Shown piece after piece: positions 1-10,887 of a DNA stretch of 36,722 nucleotides. The notes beneath the pieces were generated by a model. The model was not told the origin of the DNA, ran no database searches, and saw nothing but the letters and a program-made list of their open reading frames with translations. The stretch is from Thermomucor indicae-seudaticae (Eukaryota > Mucoromycota > Mucoromycetes > Mucorales > Lichtheimiaceae), in assembly GCA_000787465.1 (NCBI GenBank), contig JSYX01000272.1:1-36722 (forward strand), read 5' to 3'. The number at the start of each line of letters is the position of its first letter. Position 1 is the first letter of the stretch. The position numbers and the translations under genes were made by a program.

Positions 1-1139
1 CGAGATTTTCCTTAGTTACGTGTCTCATCCTAATCTCGTTTCAGATTGGTTGCTGTCATAGTCTTTCTTATGGTTATGCGCCTATCCATATAATGGATTG
101 ATCAGTCAGAATACGACAATCCTGGTTACGATTGCGATTTCCCACAGTGTCCTACGTTTCCTCACGACCATTTCACAAACCTTATGTCGAGTTCTTAGAT
201 TCCCTGAGTTCCATTTTGATACTTAAAAGTTCTTCTCGATCCATAACCTCCTTATATAAACCCGTTATTAAGAGAATAAAGAAGGGACACGGTTTTTACT
301 CAGTTTTAGTTTACGAAGGTGACTCTATTCCTCTGTGAAGATCTAGTTCTTACCTGGAGCCACTTTTCTTATTATCCTTGATCACTTTTCCCTTAATTTT
401 GATTTTTGGAGTCGGTCAACATTTTGTGAAAATCATTCTACTTTCACTTGCACGTCATTCGAGACTATTTCCCTGTACTTTTCATCTCACTGCCAGCCAG
501 ACTGGTTATTACCCTTTTCCTTAAACTCACCCGGACCCCAATTTCGCAACTTTGTACCGCACGTGTCAGTTTACTACGACCAGCTTGTTATATATCAGAC
601 ATTAGAAAAGAGATCCGGCAAAATGTATTTCCACCGCCTCTCCAGTTTTGATGCCCAGCTTTTCCTTGGATTACCTTTACTGACAAGATACTTCTTAAAG
701 CTTTTCCACACTTCTAACAGTTACTCAACTATCTTCAATAAAGAGGATATCGACAACATTGACAAAGTCCTTGTGTTATTTTTCGTCTTGAAATCTAGCA
801 AAATCTGTCATCTGAAGTGCATTGCTATCACAGCAATCTTGGACACACGTGGTCTTGTGACATCGCTGCACGGTTTCCCTGGCTATGATGTTCAGATCTT
901 ACGATGAGAAGCGTATGCTAATCAGCGTCTTTCACTTCAACAAGGTACCTGCGCCTAAGCTCTTCGAGCTGGCAGCTACAAAAGTTGATAGACAGTACAA
1001 GTGCAGGTGCTACGATAGTTTTGTTGCCAAAAGTTTACAACATGGATATGCATCACTTAGCTTGATCCTCTTTTCTTTTGAGCAGTAACTTATTTCATGT
1101 ATTAGATATTAGAAAGCCAAGAACGATGATTGTTAAGCT
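1..1139. other. No recognisable gene (left edge)
   Basis: Only short overlapping open frames in several phases are present; the longest on the plus strand is about 114 codons near 563-907. None has a domain I recognise or consistent splice signals joining it to another. Leucine-rich stretches could be remains of a decayed gene or the end of a gene starting outside the window, but nothing supports a model. The right boundary is the stop codon of the minus-strand surface-protein gene. Confidence 0.5.
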
Positions 1140-2276
1140 CTAAAAATATGCAGGATAATGCTGTGGTTGCGGCATTGTAGTATGCTGCTGTAATTGAGGA
1201 TTATAATAATAAGAAGGTTGCTGCCGTTGGGATACGGGCGACGGGTAACTATGTGGCGGGTAGTACTGTGAGTCGTTGTAAGTACTGCCGGGTTGCTGTG
1301 GTGGATAGTACTGCGAATGATTATAATAATAGGTATTACTGGGCTGCTGCGGCGGGTAGTACGGAGAAGCCATCTCGGTGCTGACTGCTCCAGTAGAATG
1401 ATAGTCAGGCTGTGAAGAATAGTGTCCTGTTTGTGCTGGTGCCGGCGGTGGGATTGGATTACGGAAGATTTCAGATATTCTGTCCTCATTTTCATTATCG
1501 TTATCACTGTTTGACCTTTTGCGACAAAGGAATATAATAGATGCAAATGCCTATGCCGTCGTTCCTCTAACGTTATGGCAAAATAGAAGGCTCACTCGTA
1601 TAAAAGAATGTCTTACCAAAGCTGCAGCTGCTACAGCGCCGACACCAATGCCTGCAGTGGCGCCTGACGTAAGCCACGAATCCGATGACGAATCCGAAGG
1701 AGAACGCATTGGTGAGGTGGAAGAGGAAGGTTTTGCCGAGAATGATGGCAACAACGAAGAGGATAGAGAAGACGTAGTAGAAGGAGATGATGAAGCTGAA
1801 AGTGTGGGTTGTGACAAACTCGGTGATGGGGTTCTGCTGATAACAGAAAACGAAGTTAGAGGAAGAATAAGTGAAAATGAAGACGTGGTTGACGAAGCTG
1901 ACGCTGAAGCTGAAGGTGTAATGCCAATCCTGTCGAAGACTGTCAAAGGGCCTTGTGTTGCGACTTCCCCATTATTACCACGCAGTTGGATATAGTAGTT
2001 ATTGCCTGCTTGAGAATAGATACGTACAAGCCAGGATCCCATCACAGTTGGTACCGAGGCTTGCAAAGTCTCCACTGTCTTGAGAGCATTGGGGTTTGGT
2101 CCCTGAGCAAGCTCAATAGCTACCGTATTCATACCAGCGGATACGTTACTCCATGCGACTGTAAACAGCGCACCACGTTCAATGTTTGTGTTCGCATCGG
2201 GATTGGTGATTCTCAGGGCATGCGTGGACAGAACGATAGCAACAAGAACGAAAAAGAGAGTCAAGCCAGTCGACAT
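1140..2276 (-). CDS. Single-pass cell-surface protein with KRE9/KNH-like extracellular domain
   Basis: Two exons, 2276-1617 and 1550-1140, with a 66-bp GT-AG intron; about 356 aa. The start (2276) is the ATG directly before a clean signal peptide (MSTGLTLFFVLVAIVLSTHA). Residues about 21-110 resemble the Ser/Thr-rich KRE9/KNH family: ITNPDANTNIERG near the start, then VAWSN and a WLVRIYSQAGNNYYIQLR-like strand. About 80 Ser/Thr/Pro-rich residues follow, probably O-mannosylated. Splicing rebuilds one membrane helix across the junction (GVGAVAAAAL then AFASIIFLC), ended by the basic stop-transfer RKR. The cytosolic tail of about 125 residues is rich in Tyr, Pro and Gln with YYPPQQP repeats. This domain is seen in fungal wall or GPI proteins; here a transmembrane anchor replaces GPI. 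A wall sensor or scaffold role is inference. Confidence 0.82.
1245..1361 (-). repeat. Coding repeats, YYPPQQP units
   Basis: The cytosolic tail of the surface protein carries two to three imperfect copies of a unit of about 17-19 residues (YYPPQQP, then S/G, then TY plus Asn-rich residues, then HSQ or DSQ). The DNA shows matching direct repeats of ctgctg/cggcgg-containing segments. The units resemble low-complexity adhesive or phase-separating tails; tyrosines in YYPP context could be phosphorylated (inference). Confidence 0.7.
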
Positions 2277-3593
2277 TGAACGATCAAAAAAACAAAGGAA
2301 GAGAAGAAAGGCAGAGCAGCCTGGCAAGCTGATGTGGAAACACCAGCCAACGTTGCACCGACTGAGCGGACGACGTGGCCTCAGTGAACAAAAAAATAAC
2401 CTTTTTTTGGACATGTACTGATTTCGTTTTTCCTTTTGTCGCACCTGTTTTCATGTCTGTACACATTTTATAGATGGTGAGAGCCATTGTACCTTCAGAT
2501 GCGCGTAGTCATTGATCAATTGCGTGCAATAGAGCAGAGGTATCCTTATTTTCTCATGGCAACAGCGGCTGCTTGCATCGGATAAACAAAGTAAGCAGAA
2601 TTGCACAGTCGTACCTAGTGCAACCTTCTGAGCACGCTGTACTTTGAAAGAACAAGATCACAAATGCCTTGAGATTTCACGGTCGCTTCGTTTTTCCTGT
2701 GGCAGTCGACAGTCTACTTCCAATACTCGATCCGTCGTCTCCATCACGTTGAGAATATGGCACGACTATTATTTGCCGCTCAACCAGATAGGGATACCTA
2801 AACTCTACGCGGGACAGGCATTGGTTCATTTGTACACTTATCTTCCCAGGACCCAGCTCCTCCTCTGAAAGAGTTTGTAACACCATGATATTTTGTCGGA
2901 TCACCACACAAAGTTACCTTGTGTCACCGGGAACCATGGAATGTCTTGCGCTCATAGAGACAGCTTTGGGTATGCCCCGTGCCTTATCGACATTTCATGA
3001 AAACACAGTCTGCCTTGCTATATGCGAAGCTTTTCATATAATATTACTCACTGGAACCCGTAGAGCGCTTCTGGATAGTGCGATCCGTTTTCGTACTACC
3101 ATTGACAGTTCAGGGCAGTTTTGGAAAGCATCAATTGAAAGGCAGTTGCAAAGGCCACGATATCTTTCTGCTAATCTCAATCCGTCAAGTAAATGCCGGT
3201 TTAGGAGATTACCTTCAATTATGATTCAGGGATGTTCACCTGGATCAGTCTCCAGGCCCTACGGGAAACTGTTAGCAAATAGGTTCCGCTTAGTATTACG
3301 TTGGTGTCTTCGCATATAAGAGCCGATCCTCGCTCTATAATGTTTTGACTGTCCCTCATCGTCTTTCGACAAAGGCCACAAATGCAGTAAAAAGCGTAGC
3401 TACGTTGCAGCCGAGGACACAGGACGAGTGAGGAACGGATTTCGTGCAGGTATTATGCAGAAGTCAGGAGTTTATAAACATGAACCTTTGCAACGAAAAG
3501 CAAACAACGTCGCGAATATCTAAGGCGAGATTCTACTTGTTCAGATCTCCATATTTATACTCTGGCTCTGCTGAGGATCTTTGACAGAATTAT
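2277..3593. other. Intergenic, no recognisable gene
   Basis: This holds the upstream region of the surface-protein gene and the 3' flank of the NAD(P)H-hydrate dehydratase gene. Open frames of 75-145 codons exist on both strands (for example plus 2885-3319), but they overlap, lack family motifs and do not connect through splice sites. I see no tRNA and no terminal repeats. Confidence 0.5.
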
Positions 3594-5215
3594 TTAGCCA
3601 TCCGTAAGCCCCCAAGAATAATCAAACACACACTCTCTCTCACCTCCGGAAAACTTGGCAAAAGCAGCACCGATCTCTTCAAGGATATTCGATGTCAGTA
3701 GCGAACGACCGTATTTTTCGAAACCTCGCCGTGAGCTCTCCTTTGTGATACTACAAGCGGCCCATGCAGCCAACATGGGAATATCTTTGGGCTCCAGCTC
3801 GTTGGAGTGCCTTTTGGTGCATACACATCTTGATTATCATTTTTTGTAGCGGTTATCCTTATAATACTTACTTCCAAGTGCGATCTTCGTAGTTCTTTCC
3901 CCATGCCAAAAAGGTGGCTATGGCACCAGACAGAATGTCGCCCTGGCCACCCACGCGGCGTAGACTTCCCTTCATGTCGCATTTTAAAACTAATGTAGTT
4001 GCCGAGGTCAAAACCGTAGCATGTATGAGCAGCGTCGTCACCATATCTTACCTTCCCTTCCATTGGTTATGATGTCAACGTTGCCCTTTTGCACAATGGT
4101 AACGCCACCGAATGCTTGGCTTAATTTCAGTGCAACGGTATCCTTTTCGCTGCTTTGAGGATCAACATTCTTTAACCTCGAGTCAGTGCCAAGTTTGCTA
4201 CACAGTTTAATTCGAACTTACCATGCGTTCACAGAGTCGCTTGAACTCGACCACATTCGGTGTCAACACAGCCTTTTCATAGTCCTGTACCGTTTCTGGA
4301 TGATTTTGAACCAAATACAGACCATCCTGTTTGGGCAACACTTTTGTCAGCGCGTGAGCATCGTACTAATAAGCAGGGAGCATACAGCATCAATGACAAT
4401 GGCCATGTTACGCTCACGAGCCTTCAAAATGATCTCCCTTGCTGTCTCTTGCATCAATTTGTCTCGAGACAACCCAGGTCCGACTACCAGAACATGAAGT
4501 CGGGAAAATACATTTGTAATACGCTCAACAATGTTATGAGACGTATCCTTAGACCTAACATGCCCGCTGTCAGAACTTTGTCAGATCCTTTACCATAAAA
4601 GAGGGGTTGTCATACTCTGTTGTACGCATGTAAGGATGGACAATAAGATCTACGCAACTTGTCAGTATTGTCTGCAGTAGCGTTAGTAGAAAGCCATTTC
4701 TTCTTGCCTGGTGAATAGCTCTATTCATAAAAGGGGGATGGAATCAACCTTGTCAGTCAGGATCATAGTATCTAACCGCTCCGCGCTATATATACTTGCC
4801 TTGATAACAGTGGCCGCACCGGGCTCGCAAAACACGTGGCAAAGGTCAGCACCCTTCAAACACCGTTATTCAAGACGCTCGCTCTAACCACAACAATGAC
4901 CAAGACTATTACCAGTTTCATGGCCGAAATCGCGCTGAAGAAAGGCGCGCCTGTATATCTAGAAAAACGGAACTCCTGCCTTAAACTTCCAAAACTCAAT
5001 GACTGTCTCTGGCAATGAGCCTTACTCTTCGGAGCCGCCAACCACGCCGACGCGACCTTGTGCAGTTTAGTCGCTAGGCATTAGTTTTTCAACTCTCTCT
5101 GCATCAGGGAAACAACCAGCCATTCCGGCTCACCTGCTTGGCCTTTATGCATTTCATTGCTAAGAGGCGGAATGAGTTGCCGTACTTTATTAATGTCTGG
5201 AATTTTAGCTCGCAT
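3594..5215 (-). CDS. NNRD: ATP-dependent (S)-NAD(P)H-hydrate dehydratase (carbohydrate kinase fold)
   Basis: The enzyme repairs hydrated NADH/NADPH (NADHX, NADPHX), using ATP to remove the 6-hydroxyl. Ten exons: 5215-5134, 5056-5026, 4958-4913, 4853-4800, 4671-4594, 4547-4386, 4326-4222, 4169-4052, 3989-3872 and 3810-3594; 336 aa, matching the family. Family blocks in order: [87 protein letters not shown] and [12 protein letters not shown], whose GGxGD aspartate (about D243) is the catalytic/Mg-ATP residue. The C-terminus ([17 protein letters not shown]) is typical. Intron 4 appears to be GC-AG (AAG then gcaagt) with a good ctaac branch site. Only 103 bp separate its start from the upstream GT8 stop. 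The exon 4/5 and 5/6 borders are the least certain. Confidence 0.92.
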
Positions 5216-5318
5216 AACGATAAAGAGACACTGGGGTGTGTGTGCGGGCTGCTCCCGCTCTTTCCATTTTAGATAAGCGGTGTGCGTATGTGCTACGTGA
5301 TGATGACAAAATTCACTG

Positions 5319-6283
5319 CTAGGACAGCACGCTTTCCACTTCCTGGTCGTCGATGTACTTGTAGCAATTCCACCAAACCTGATAAAGCGCATGGTATTGC
5401 GGCTCTTTTTCCGGGTGCTCCATATCGGCGTCCCAAGGCTTAGAAAGAATATAGTGAATATTCTTTACGTGCCGAAAATCCCACATCGGTGCATGCGCAG
5501 TAGGGAGCGTTTTCAAGGCATTATACGCATACGTTAATGGCTTCCATCGGCCCACAAAGAATTCGTTCAGAAAATCTTGGTCCGGAAACGGATAAATTGT
5601 GAGGTCCGAAACACGGTAAAGTCGAGTGATGATCCTTTGGTATAGATCTCCAGAGGGCGTAAGCACAATTAACCCACTGTTGAAATAGTCTCGCTTCGAC
5701 AGAGGTGGCGGTGATAAAGGATCAGTCCATCCGGTATAAGCGCAATTCGCTGGTATCCTGTATTAATCACATTTGCGATCAGTCAGCAACCCCGTTTAGC
5801 CTTTTTTCGTCAGAAAGCCGCATACCAGTTGGCAGGATAAGCTTTGATCTTTTGTGGATTGCATGTACATGCATGGCAAGCCGCTATAGTATCGCGCGTT
5901 TCCAATTGCATTGTCATGAGTTCGTCCATATTTTGTAATGGTAACATATCAGCGTCCATTAGAACGAGACGGTCGTATTCCTTGTCCTGGTTCCATACAG
6001 CCAGTTTGGTCCAAGTTTCAACAAATCGTGGCGTGAAATAACTCGCTTTTCCTCGCGGCCGCACCGGATCAATCTGCTTCAAAAGGCATCCACTAGACTT
6101 TAATAGCTGCAGGACAGGCTGCGTTACCGCGTCCGTATGCAAGACCAAGAGAGGGTACCGACTACGGACTCGTCGCAAGGCCTCAGCCATCGCCAATATT
6201 CCTTTTACGTATTTGTTACTGCTTGTCAGGACAATCGCCCAGGCTGCCCTGTTGGCTGGTATTCTGTTAGACTCTGGAACCAT
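5319..6283 (-). CDS. GT8-family (glycogenin-like) glycosyltransferase
   Basis: Two exons, 6283-5826 and 5757-5319, joined within a Trp codon (TG|G) across a 68-bp intron; 298 aa. It begins with the GT8 nucleotide-sugar strand (AWAIVLTSSNKYVKGILA) and carries the metal-binding DxD as LVLMDADML (D110/D112). A KLAVWNQDKEYDRLV segment precedes it, and FNSGLIVLTPS and PFPDQDFLNEFF follow. A late NIHYILSKPWD matches the conserved His/Lys/Pro-Trp block of glycogenin and galactinol-synthase relatives. It has no signal peptide or membrane helix, so it is probably cytosolic. It lacks the long C-terminal glycogen-synthase-binding tail of true glycogenins. Acceptor and sugar donor cannot be told from sequence. 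It is divergent from SEN34 and just upstream of NNRD. Confidence 0.9.
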
Positions 6284-6405
6284 TGTATGTTACAAGAGGG
6301 GGAAAAGAAACAAATCGCAAATTGCGACATTCGAAGCTTTAAATTCGAATCGAGACGTTCAAACTCCGTGCTGCTCAATGCACCGCAGAAAAAGCTTATC
6401 ATTGT
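6284..6405. promoter_or_regulatory. Short divergent promoter, GT8 / SEN34
   Basis: Only 122 bp lie between the two start codons of the divergent GT8 and SEN34 genes. The middle holds two copies of the palindrome TTCGAA flanked by A/T (attcgaa and ttcgaat, near 6333-6352) around aagctttaaa. Any binding factor is unknown. There is no clear TATA box for either gene. Confidence 0.5.
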
Positions 6406-7061
6406 ATGGACGAGTTTGTCAAGATCCAGCTGTGTGGGAATAAATTACTGGTGTTTGATCTGAATGGTACGAAGACCTATTTTCAATCAAAGCAATTTAC
6501 AATTTCTCTCTGATTGTAGTAGATGTCGAGAGGCTCCGTTGTCAGCATCGCATTGTGGGTTCCTTGATCGGGCCATTGTCGCGTTTTCCGCAACAAAATT
6601 CCTTCCACGGGCTTCCGCTTTTACTGTCACCAGAGGAAGCTACACTTTTACTGAAAAAGAGTGAGAATTTTCTGCGGGCTGGTGTTCGTTAACTGCTCTC
6701 ACCTCTTTCTTTTCGGTTCTCAGATATTGCTATCCTGTCGTCGGACACAACGTGGAAATACCCAGATACCCGCCTTGATCATATCCGCTGCGCAGTTTTC
6801 GAGTACCTGTGGCGTAAGGAAATGTACATCACATCAGGTCTTAAGTTCGGTGGAGACTTTCTGGCATATCCTGGAGATCCCACGCGCTTCCATAGCCACC
6901 ACATCGTCATGGTACGCGAACGGCACGCACGCTTAAAAATTCTGGATATTATAAATATGGGACGGTTAGCGACGAATGCCAAAAAGACGTTTATTTTGGC
7001 TAGCTCCAGCGAGGATGAGAAACAAGTAGAAGCTTTTTCAATACAGTGGGCAGGATTTTGA
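6406..7061 (+). CDS. SEN34: tRNA-splicing endonuclease subunit Sen34 (catalytic)
   Basis: The subunit cuts the 3' splice site of intron-containing pre-tRNA within the Sen2-Sen15-Sen34-Sen54 complex. Three exons, 6406-6466, 6523-6660 and 6724-7061; 178 aa. The N-terminal domain (ILVFDLND-like strand, VERLRCQHRIVGSLIG) is followed by the nuclease fold: MYITSGLKFGGDFLAYPG, then DPTRFHSHHIV and NAKKTFILAS. The catalytic triad fits Y115, H123 or H125, and K153 or K154, close to the numbering of archaeal EndA. The protein is much shorter than the yeast enzyme (about 275 aa), lacking insertions, and ends in WAGF as expected. Acceptor 1 is a tandem TAGTAG; use of the second gives FDLND, the first adds one Val. 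The stop lies 83 bp from that of the convergent CLC gene. Confidence 0.93.
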
Positions 7062-7144
7062 CGTGAACGAGGTATTATACAAAAATGACAAGTACATGTA
7101 AATTCTAGAAACATAGAACTAAATACGATATTACTGCGTCCTTA

Positions 7145-10100
7145 TCATGGACGACCATTAAGCTCGTGTGCTTCGTCACCGGGACTCTGGCTACTGAGCC
7201 GCATATATGCACCGAGCGGCCTTGACTGTTCAAATATTCGCATGAGAAAATTTAAAAGCTGGCCAACCACTTCACCACTTTCGCTGACATCCGAATTCTC
7301 CATATGCGCCATATACTTTAGCACATCTTTAACTGTCACTAGACCGACCAATTTTCCACGGCGTTCTAATAAAATGACTCGTGGACTGTAATAAATGTAA
7401 GAAGATTTACATTGTGGCTAAAATGATCAATTTCCTTTATACTCACCCCAGTTGTTTAAACATATCCATGACAGTCTCCAGATATAGCTTCGGATGCACT
7501 GTTATTGGGGTCTGCACCTAACGTGAGTGAAACTTGTTTCGGGCCATTTGACCTAATGAAACCATTCTAACCTGGTCGATGTATGGTCCAAAATTGAGCA
7601 TTTCCGATGACCCTTGGATCGTATGGTCTATCGTCGATATGCCTGCTAGATGCTCCTCGTCGTCTTCCGCAGGTTGGAAACGGCATAACGTTGAATCGTG
7701 TGCTTTATTCTTTGCCTTTGCTTTGTCTTCAAAATATTAAGATGTCAAAACGATTCCATCAACTGTTCTGGTATCTTACCAAGTAAGTACAACAATTCTG
7801 ACCGACCAATGTATCCAATAAGGGTCATGTCATTCTTGTCTTGCACAACGGGAAAACCCCGATAGTCGGTGCCTTGCAATATTTCCTCTACTGTGATGTT
7901 AGAGCATAAAACAGCAAAAGATGCAAATGTAAGTGTTTTACCGATTTCGTTAAAAGGAATGCCGGATGCCGGAATTACCGTCATGTTCGTTTGCATAACG
8001 TGGGAAACTGATAAAAAGGGGAGGCTGTCAAAATTTTCGTGGGATTAAAAATAAGGGGTGCTTAAAGATTTTTTACCGGGCACACCGAACGCATGATCTT
8101 CCTTATCCAAAAATGGATACCCATTGAGACGGATATAGCGATCCGCTATGCCGCCTGTACCAAAGCGGTCACCCACAGCTCTAGTAATCATGAGCGCGAT
8201 CTAAATCCAATATTAACACCAAATTTTCCCAATTCTTACGCCGGCTATCACTTACCATAGTTGGTAAGATGTAGGTAATTTGGCCAGTAAGCTCGAACAT
8301 GATCACCACGACAGAGACTGTGCAGAAATAAGTTCAGGGAGTGGTCTTGCTAAATAGCAAAATCGTGGTTTACCTGTGATGCGCATAACACCGCTAAATA
8401 ATTCAATTTATAAATCAGTTGAGCCGGTGAGCTTTTGTCTATCTCTTACCATAAAGCAGCAGCTGCACCGAGAAAAGCATATGTGCCTGGCGTGATGCAC
8501 TACATATCGTTAGGCATTGCCACACTATACATGTCGCGAGGGGCACTACTCACTGGAACGTCAGGCTTGCAGCTAGAAAACAGGAAGAATTCAGGATGTG
8601 ACCTACAGACAATATCGTCAGACAAGGAAACACTGGAATATACAAGATCATCTTCGCGTACTCTTGCCAGGATTTCACCAAAAGTCCAATCATACGCCCG
8701 AAAGTTGCACCAATGGCCATTGAAGGAACAAATATGCCACAAGGGACCTATACATAGGATTAAATATTGGCTTTCAAGCCGCGACAGTACCTTTTCCTTA
8801 TACCTTGCAACCATAAGATACAATGGTCCCGAGCGTCCGAAGTGCAGTCGCAACGAATAACAAAACTACCATTCGAGAAAGCTGGCTTTGCCTTTGCCAA
8901 TGCCAATGTCAATTACGTGCATGCGGCGCCATATTCTAGTATGGCTTCATACTTACTGACAAAGGCCATAATAATCATCGTCCCCTGCACCTTCACATTC
9001 GCGGAAAAGGATGCCCATGATTTCAGTCATATCAATACGAAGAAATACATTCGGATATGCAACTAAAGCTGTAATAAACGCCAGGACAGCAGCTTCCAAA
9101 ATCGGCCGATTCTTGAGATATGTCTTTCGAAATTGTGCGACGAGAAGATTATATTTGATGACAAGAGCTCCATAAAGACCCTACAAAATGTGTTTTACCA
9201 CGAAGGCAGCTTTTTCTTCTGAACGTATATTCTTACCCCAAAAACGCCAATTATAAAGACGAACAGATATTCAAATGAGTGCCATTCACGATCGTAGCTT
9301 ACTTGAAACATTACAAGCTTCCCTGTGCGGAAAGGGTTCATAGCCTTTGCTCCCAAAGCTTGAGCATATTCAAGCGGGTTTTCTTTACACGTCCGCCACG
9401 TACCTGCAAGACCATCGTAGCAATCATTGCGCAGAAAAAGCTTTTCCACATAGTACGGTTAGCGAATGTTGAAGTCATTTCTTCCAGGGCAAAAAGGACA
9501 CCACCGACGGGTGACCCAAATGCGACAGCAACGCCGGCAGCACTAGAAGCGGTCAGCATTTCTCGCATTTCCGCTACACTATTTGTTTAACGCTAACATA
9601 ATAAAGAGAAGTATGAATATATCGCCAAATACCTTTACTCGTCCGGTATCTCTGAAAACTTCGCGATATTACATTGCCCACACAGCAGGCCATATGAACC
9701 GAAGGACCCTCTTTTCCAATAGACAAGTTCGATGCCACTGCCATGGCCTAAACGCAGTTGCTCTTAACTCGTGTGACATATTTCACGTGGTGTTCCACTA
9801 TTTACCAAGCCAACGCTTTTCATTAACAATGTCCAACCACCGAGAAAGCCTTTCATCACAAAACCAGCTACAAGCCAAGTTGGTTGGTTGACAATCTTGA
9901 CTAAATTAGCCCTAGCCTTTTCCTTACCGATAATGCACTTGATTTCCGAAATGCCGGATCCAGCAGCATAAGGAGCCAATGCTTTAACCAGGTACGCGCA
10001 GGTGGTGGCAAACAGAGTCTACTTTCCGCATCAGCCAAACGATTCTATTTCACATGTTATCATCACAAACTCACGGCCAATGCAACGTAAAATATCCACT

Positions 10101-10717
10101 TGACGATAAACACATCGGGTCCCAGACCAAGTACTTGGCTCCAGTACATCCAGTACTCGCAACCGCCATCTTGTGTACATCAACGTGTCACAACACTGAG
10201 ATGTATATCCTTTTTTTTTCCAAGCATATAGTTACCGCTCCCTTCAATTTCCCAACAGCAGTATTTCTGGTTTAACCACCATGCAGTAGAGCAATATCCA
10301 AATTTGATGTCTGATAACCAGTCGGTCACGATAGCAATCAGCGCAGAGTTGAGTCCGATCGCCGCACCTGATCGCCTTCCGTTTCAGCACATCTTGGTTA
10401 TGGCTGAATAAGCTAAGCGAAACTTACCGACAAGAGAAACCACGATCCAAGTCTGAGTTGTCTCAAAGGTCATCTTCCACCAGCCTCGCCAAGAGTGGTC
10501 ATTCATTGTCTGGTTGTGGAATGACGACAACCGGTATCTCTCAACGGTGGCGTCTTTTACCCAATCTGCTCTTTGATTGTTTAGCTATACTGCCCGCATG
10601 CAGAACCATGATTAACAACAAGGATGCCTTGCCAATTGTACTGAAATCCTCATAACGACGTATTTGAGCCAATTCTTCCTCAAAGGGCACCGGCCTGGCC
10701 CGCCCACGGCTCGTCAT
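7145..10717 (-). CDS. CLC-type chloride/proton exchanger (ClC-3/Gef1-like) with two CBS domains
   Basis: Twenty-two exons by manual splicing, about 778 aa, the size of yeast Gef1 and animal ClC-3. The start ATG at 10717 gives MTSRGRARPVPFEEE; a GC-AG intron (10632-10566) then rebuilds DFSTIDWVKD. Selectivity and gating motifs in order: AGSGISEIKCII; SIGKEGPSVH with the gating glutamate; GSPVGGVLFALEE with the internal proton glutamate; and KVPCGIFVPSMAIGATFGR. Both glutamates being present points to an exchanger rather than a channel. Later come CITPGTYAFLGAAAALCG and VVVIMFELTG. The C-terminus has a CBS pair: YRGFPVVQDKNDMTLIGYI and GPRVILLERRGKLVGLVTVKDV. One exon is only 20 nt (8393-8374), and a stop-free 51-nt intron sits in CBS1 (7941-7891). 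It probably acidifies or balances charge in endosomes, Golgi or vacuole (family knowledge). Confidence 0.93.
8374..8393 (-). other. 20-nt microexon of the CLC gene
   Basis: This exon contributes one base, six codons and one base, and its junctions complete CGVMRITV. The segment corresponds to the invariant GGVTRMTV of ClC-3 after the GAAA helix. The flanks are clean: the acceptor ends ttatttag and the donor is gtaaac. Without it the frame would break and the helix would be lost. Confidence 0.85.
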
Positions 10718-10887
10718 ACTGTTGCAGGATACGTAAGAAGTATGTTGTCGAGAAAAGGCAGAAAAATACTATCATGAATTCAGGGTCGACCTTAAACGAA
10801 TCCCGCTCTGCTCACAAATTCTCGCCAATGTTACATGGATACTGATTAAAATTACACGAGAAGAACCGAACACTTGAGTTATCCTTA

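Noticed and set aside
1519..1995. Acidic Glu/Asp-rich plus-strand frame of 158 codons
   Set aside because: Exact complement of the Ser-rich stem of the surface protein; no start context or domain.
2277..2444. N-terminal extension of the surface protein from the ATG at 2444
   Set aside because: The 56 extra residues are basic and would hide the clean signal peptide that begins at the ATG at 2276.
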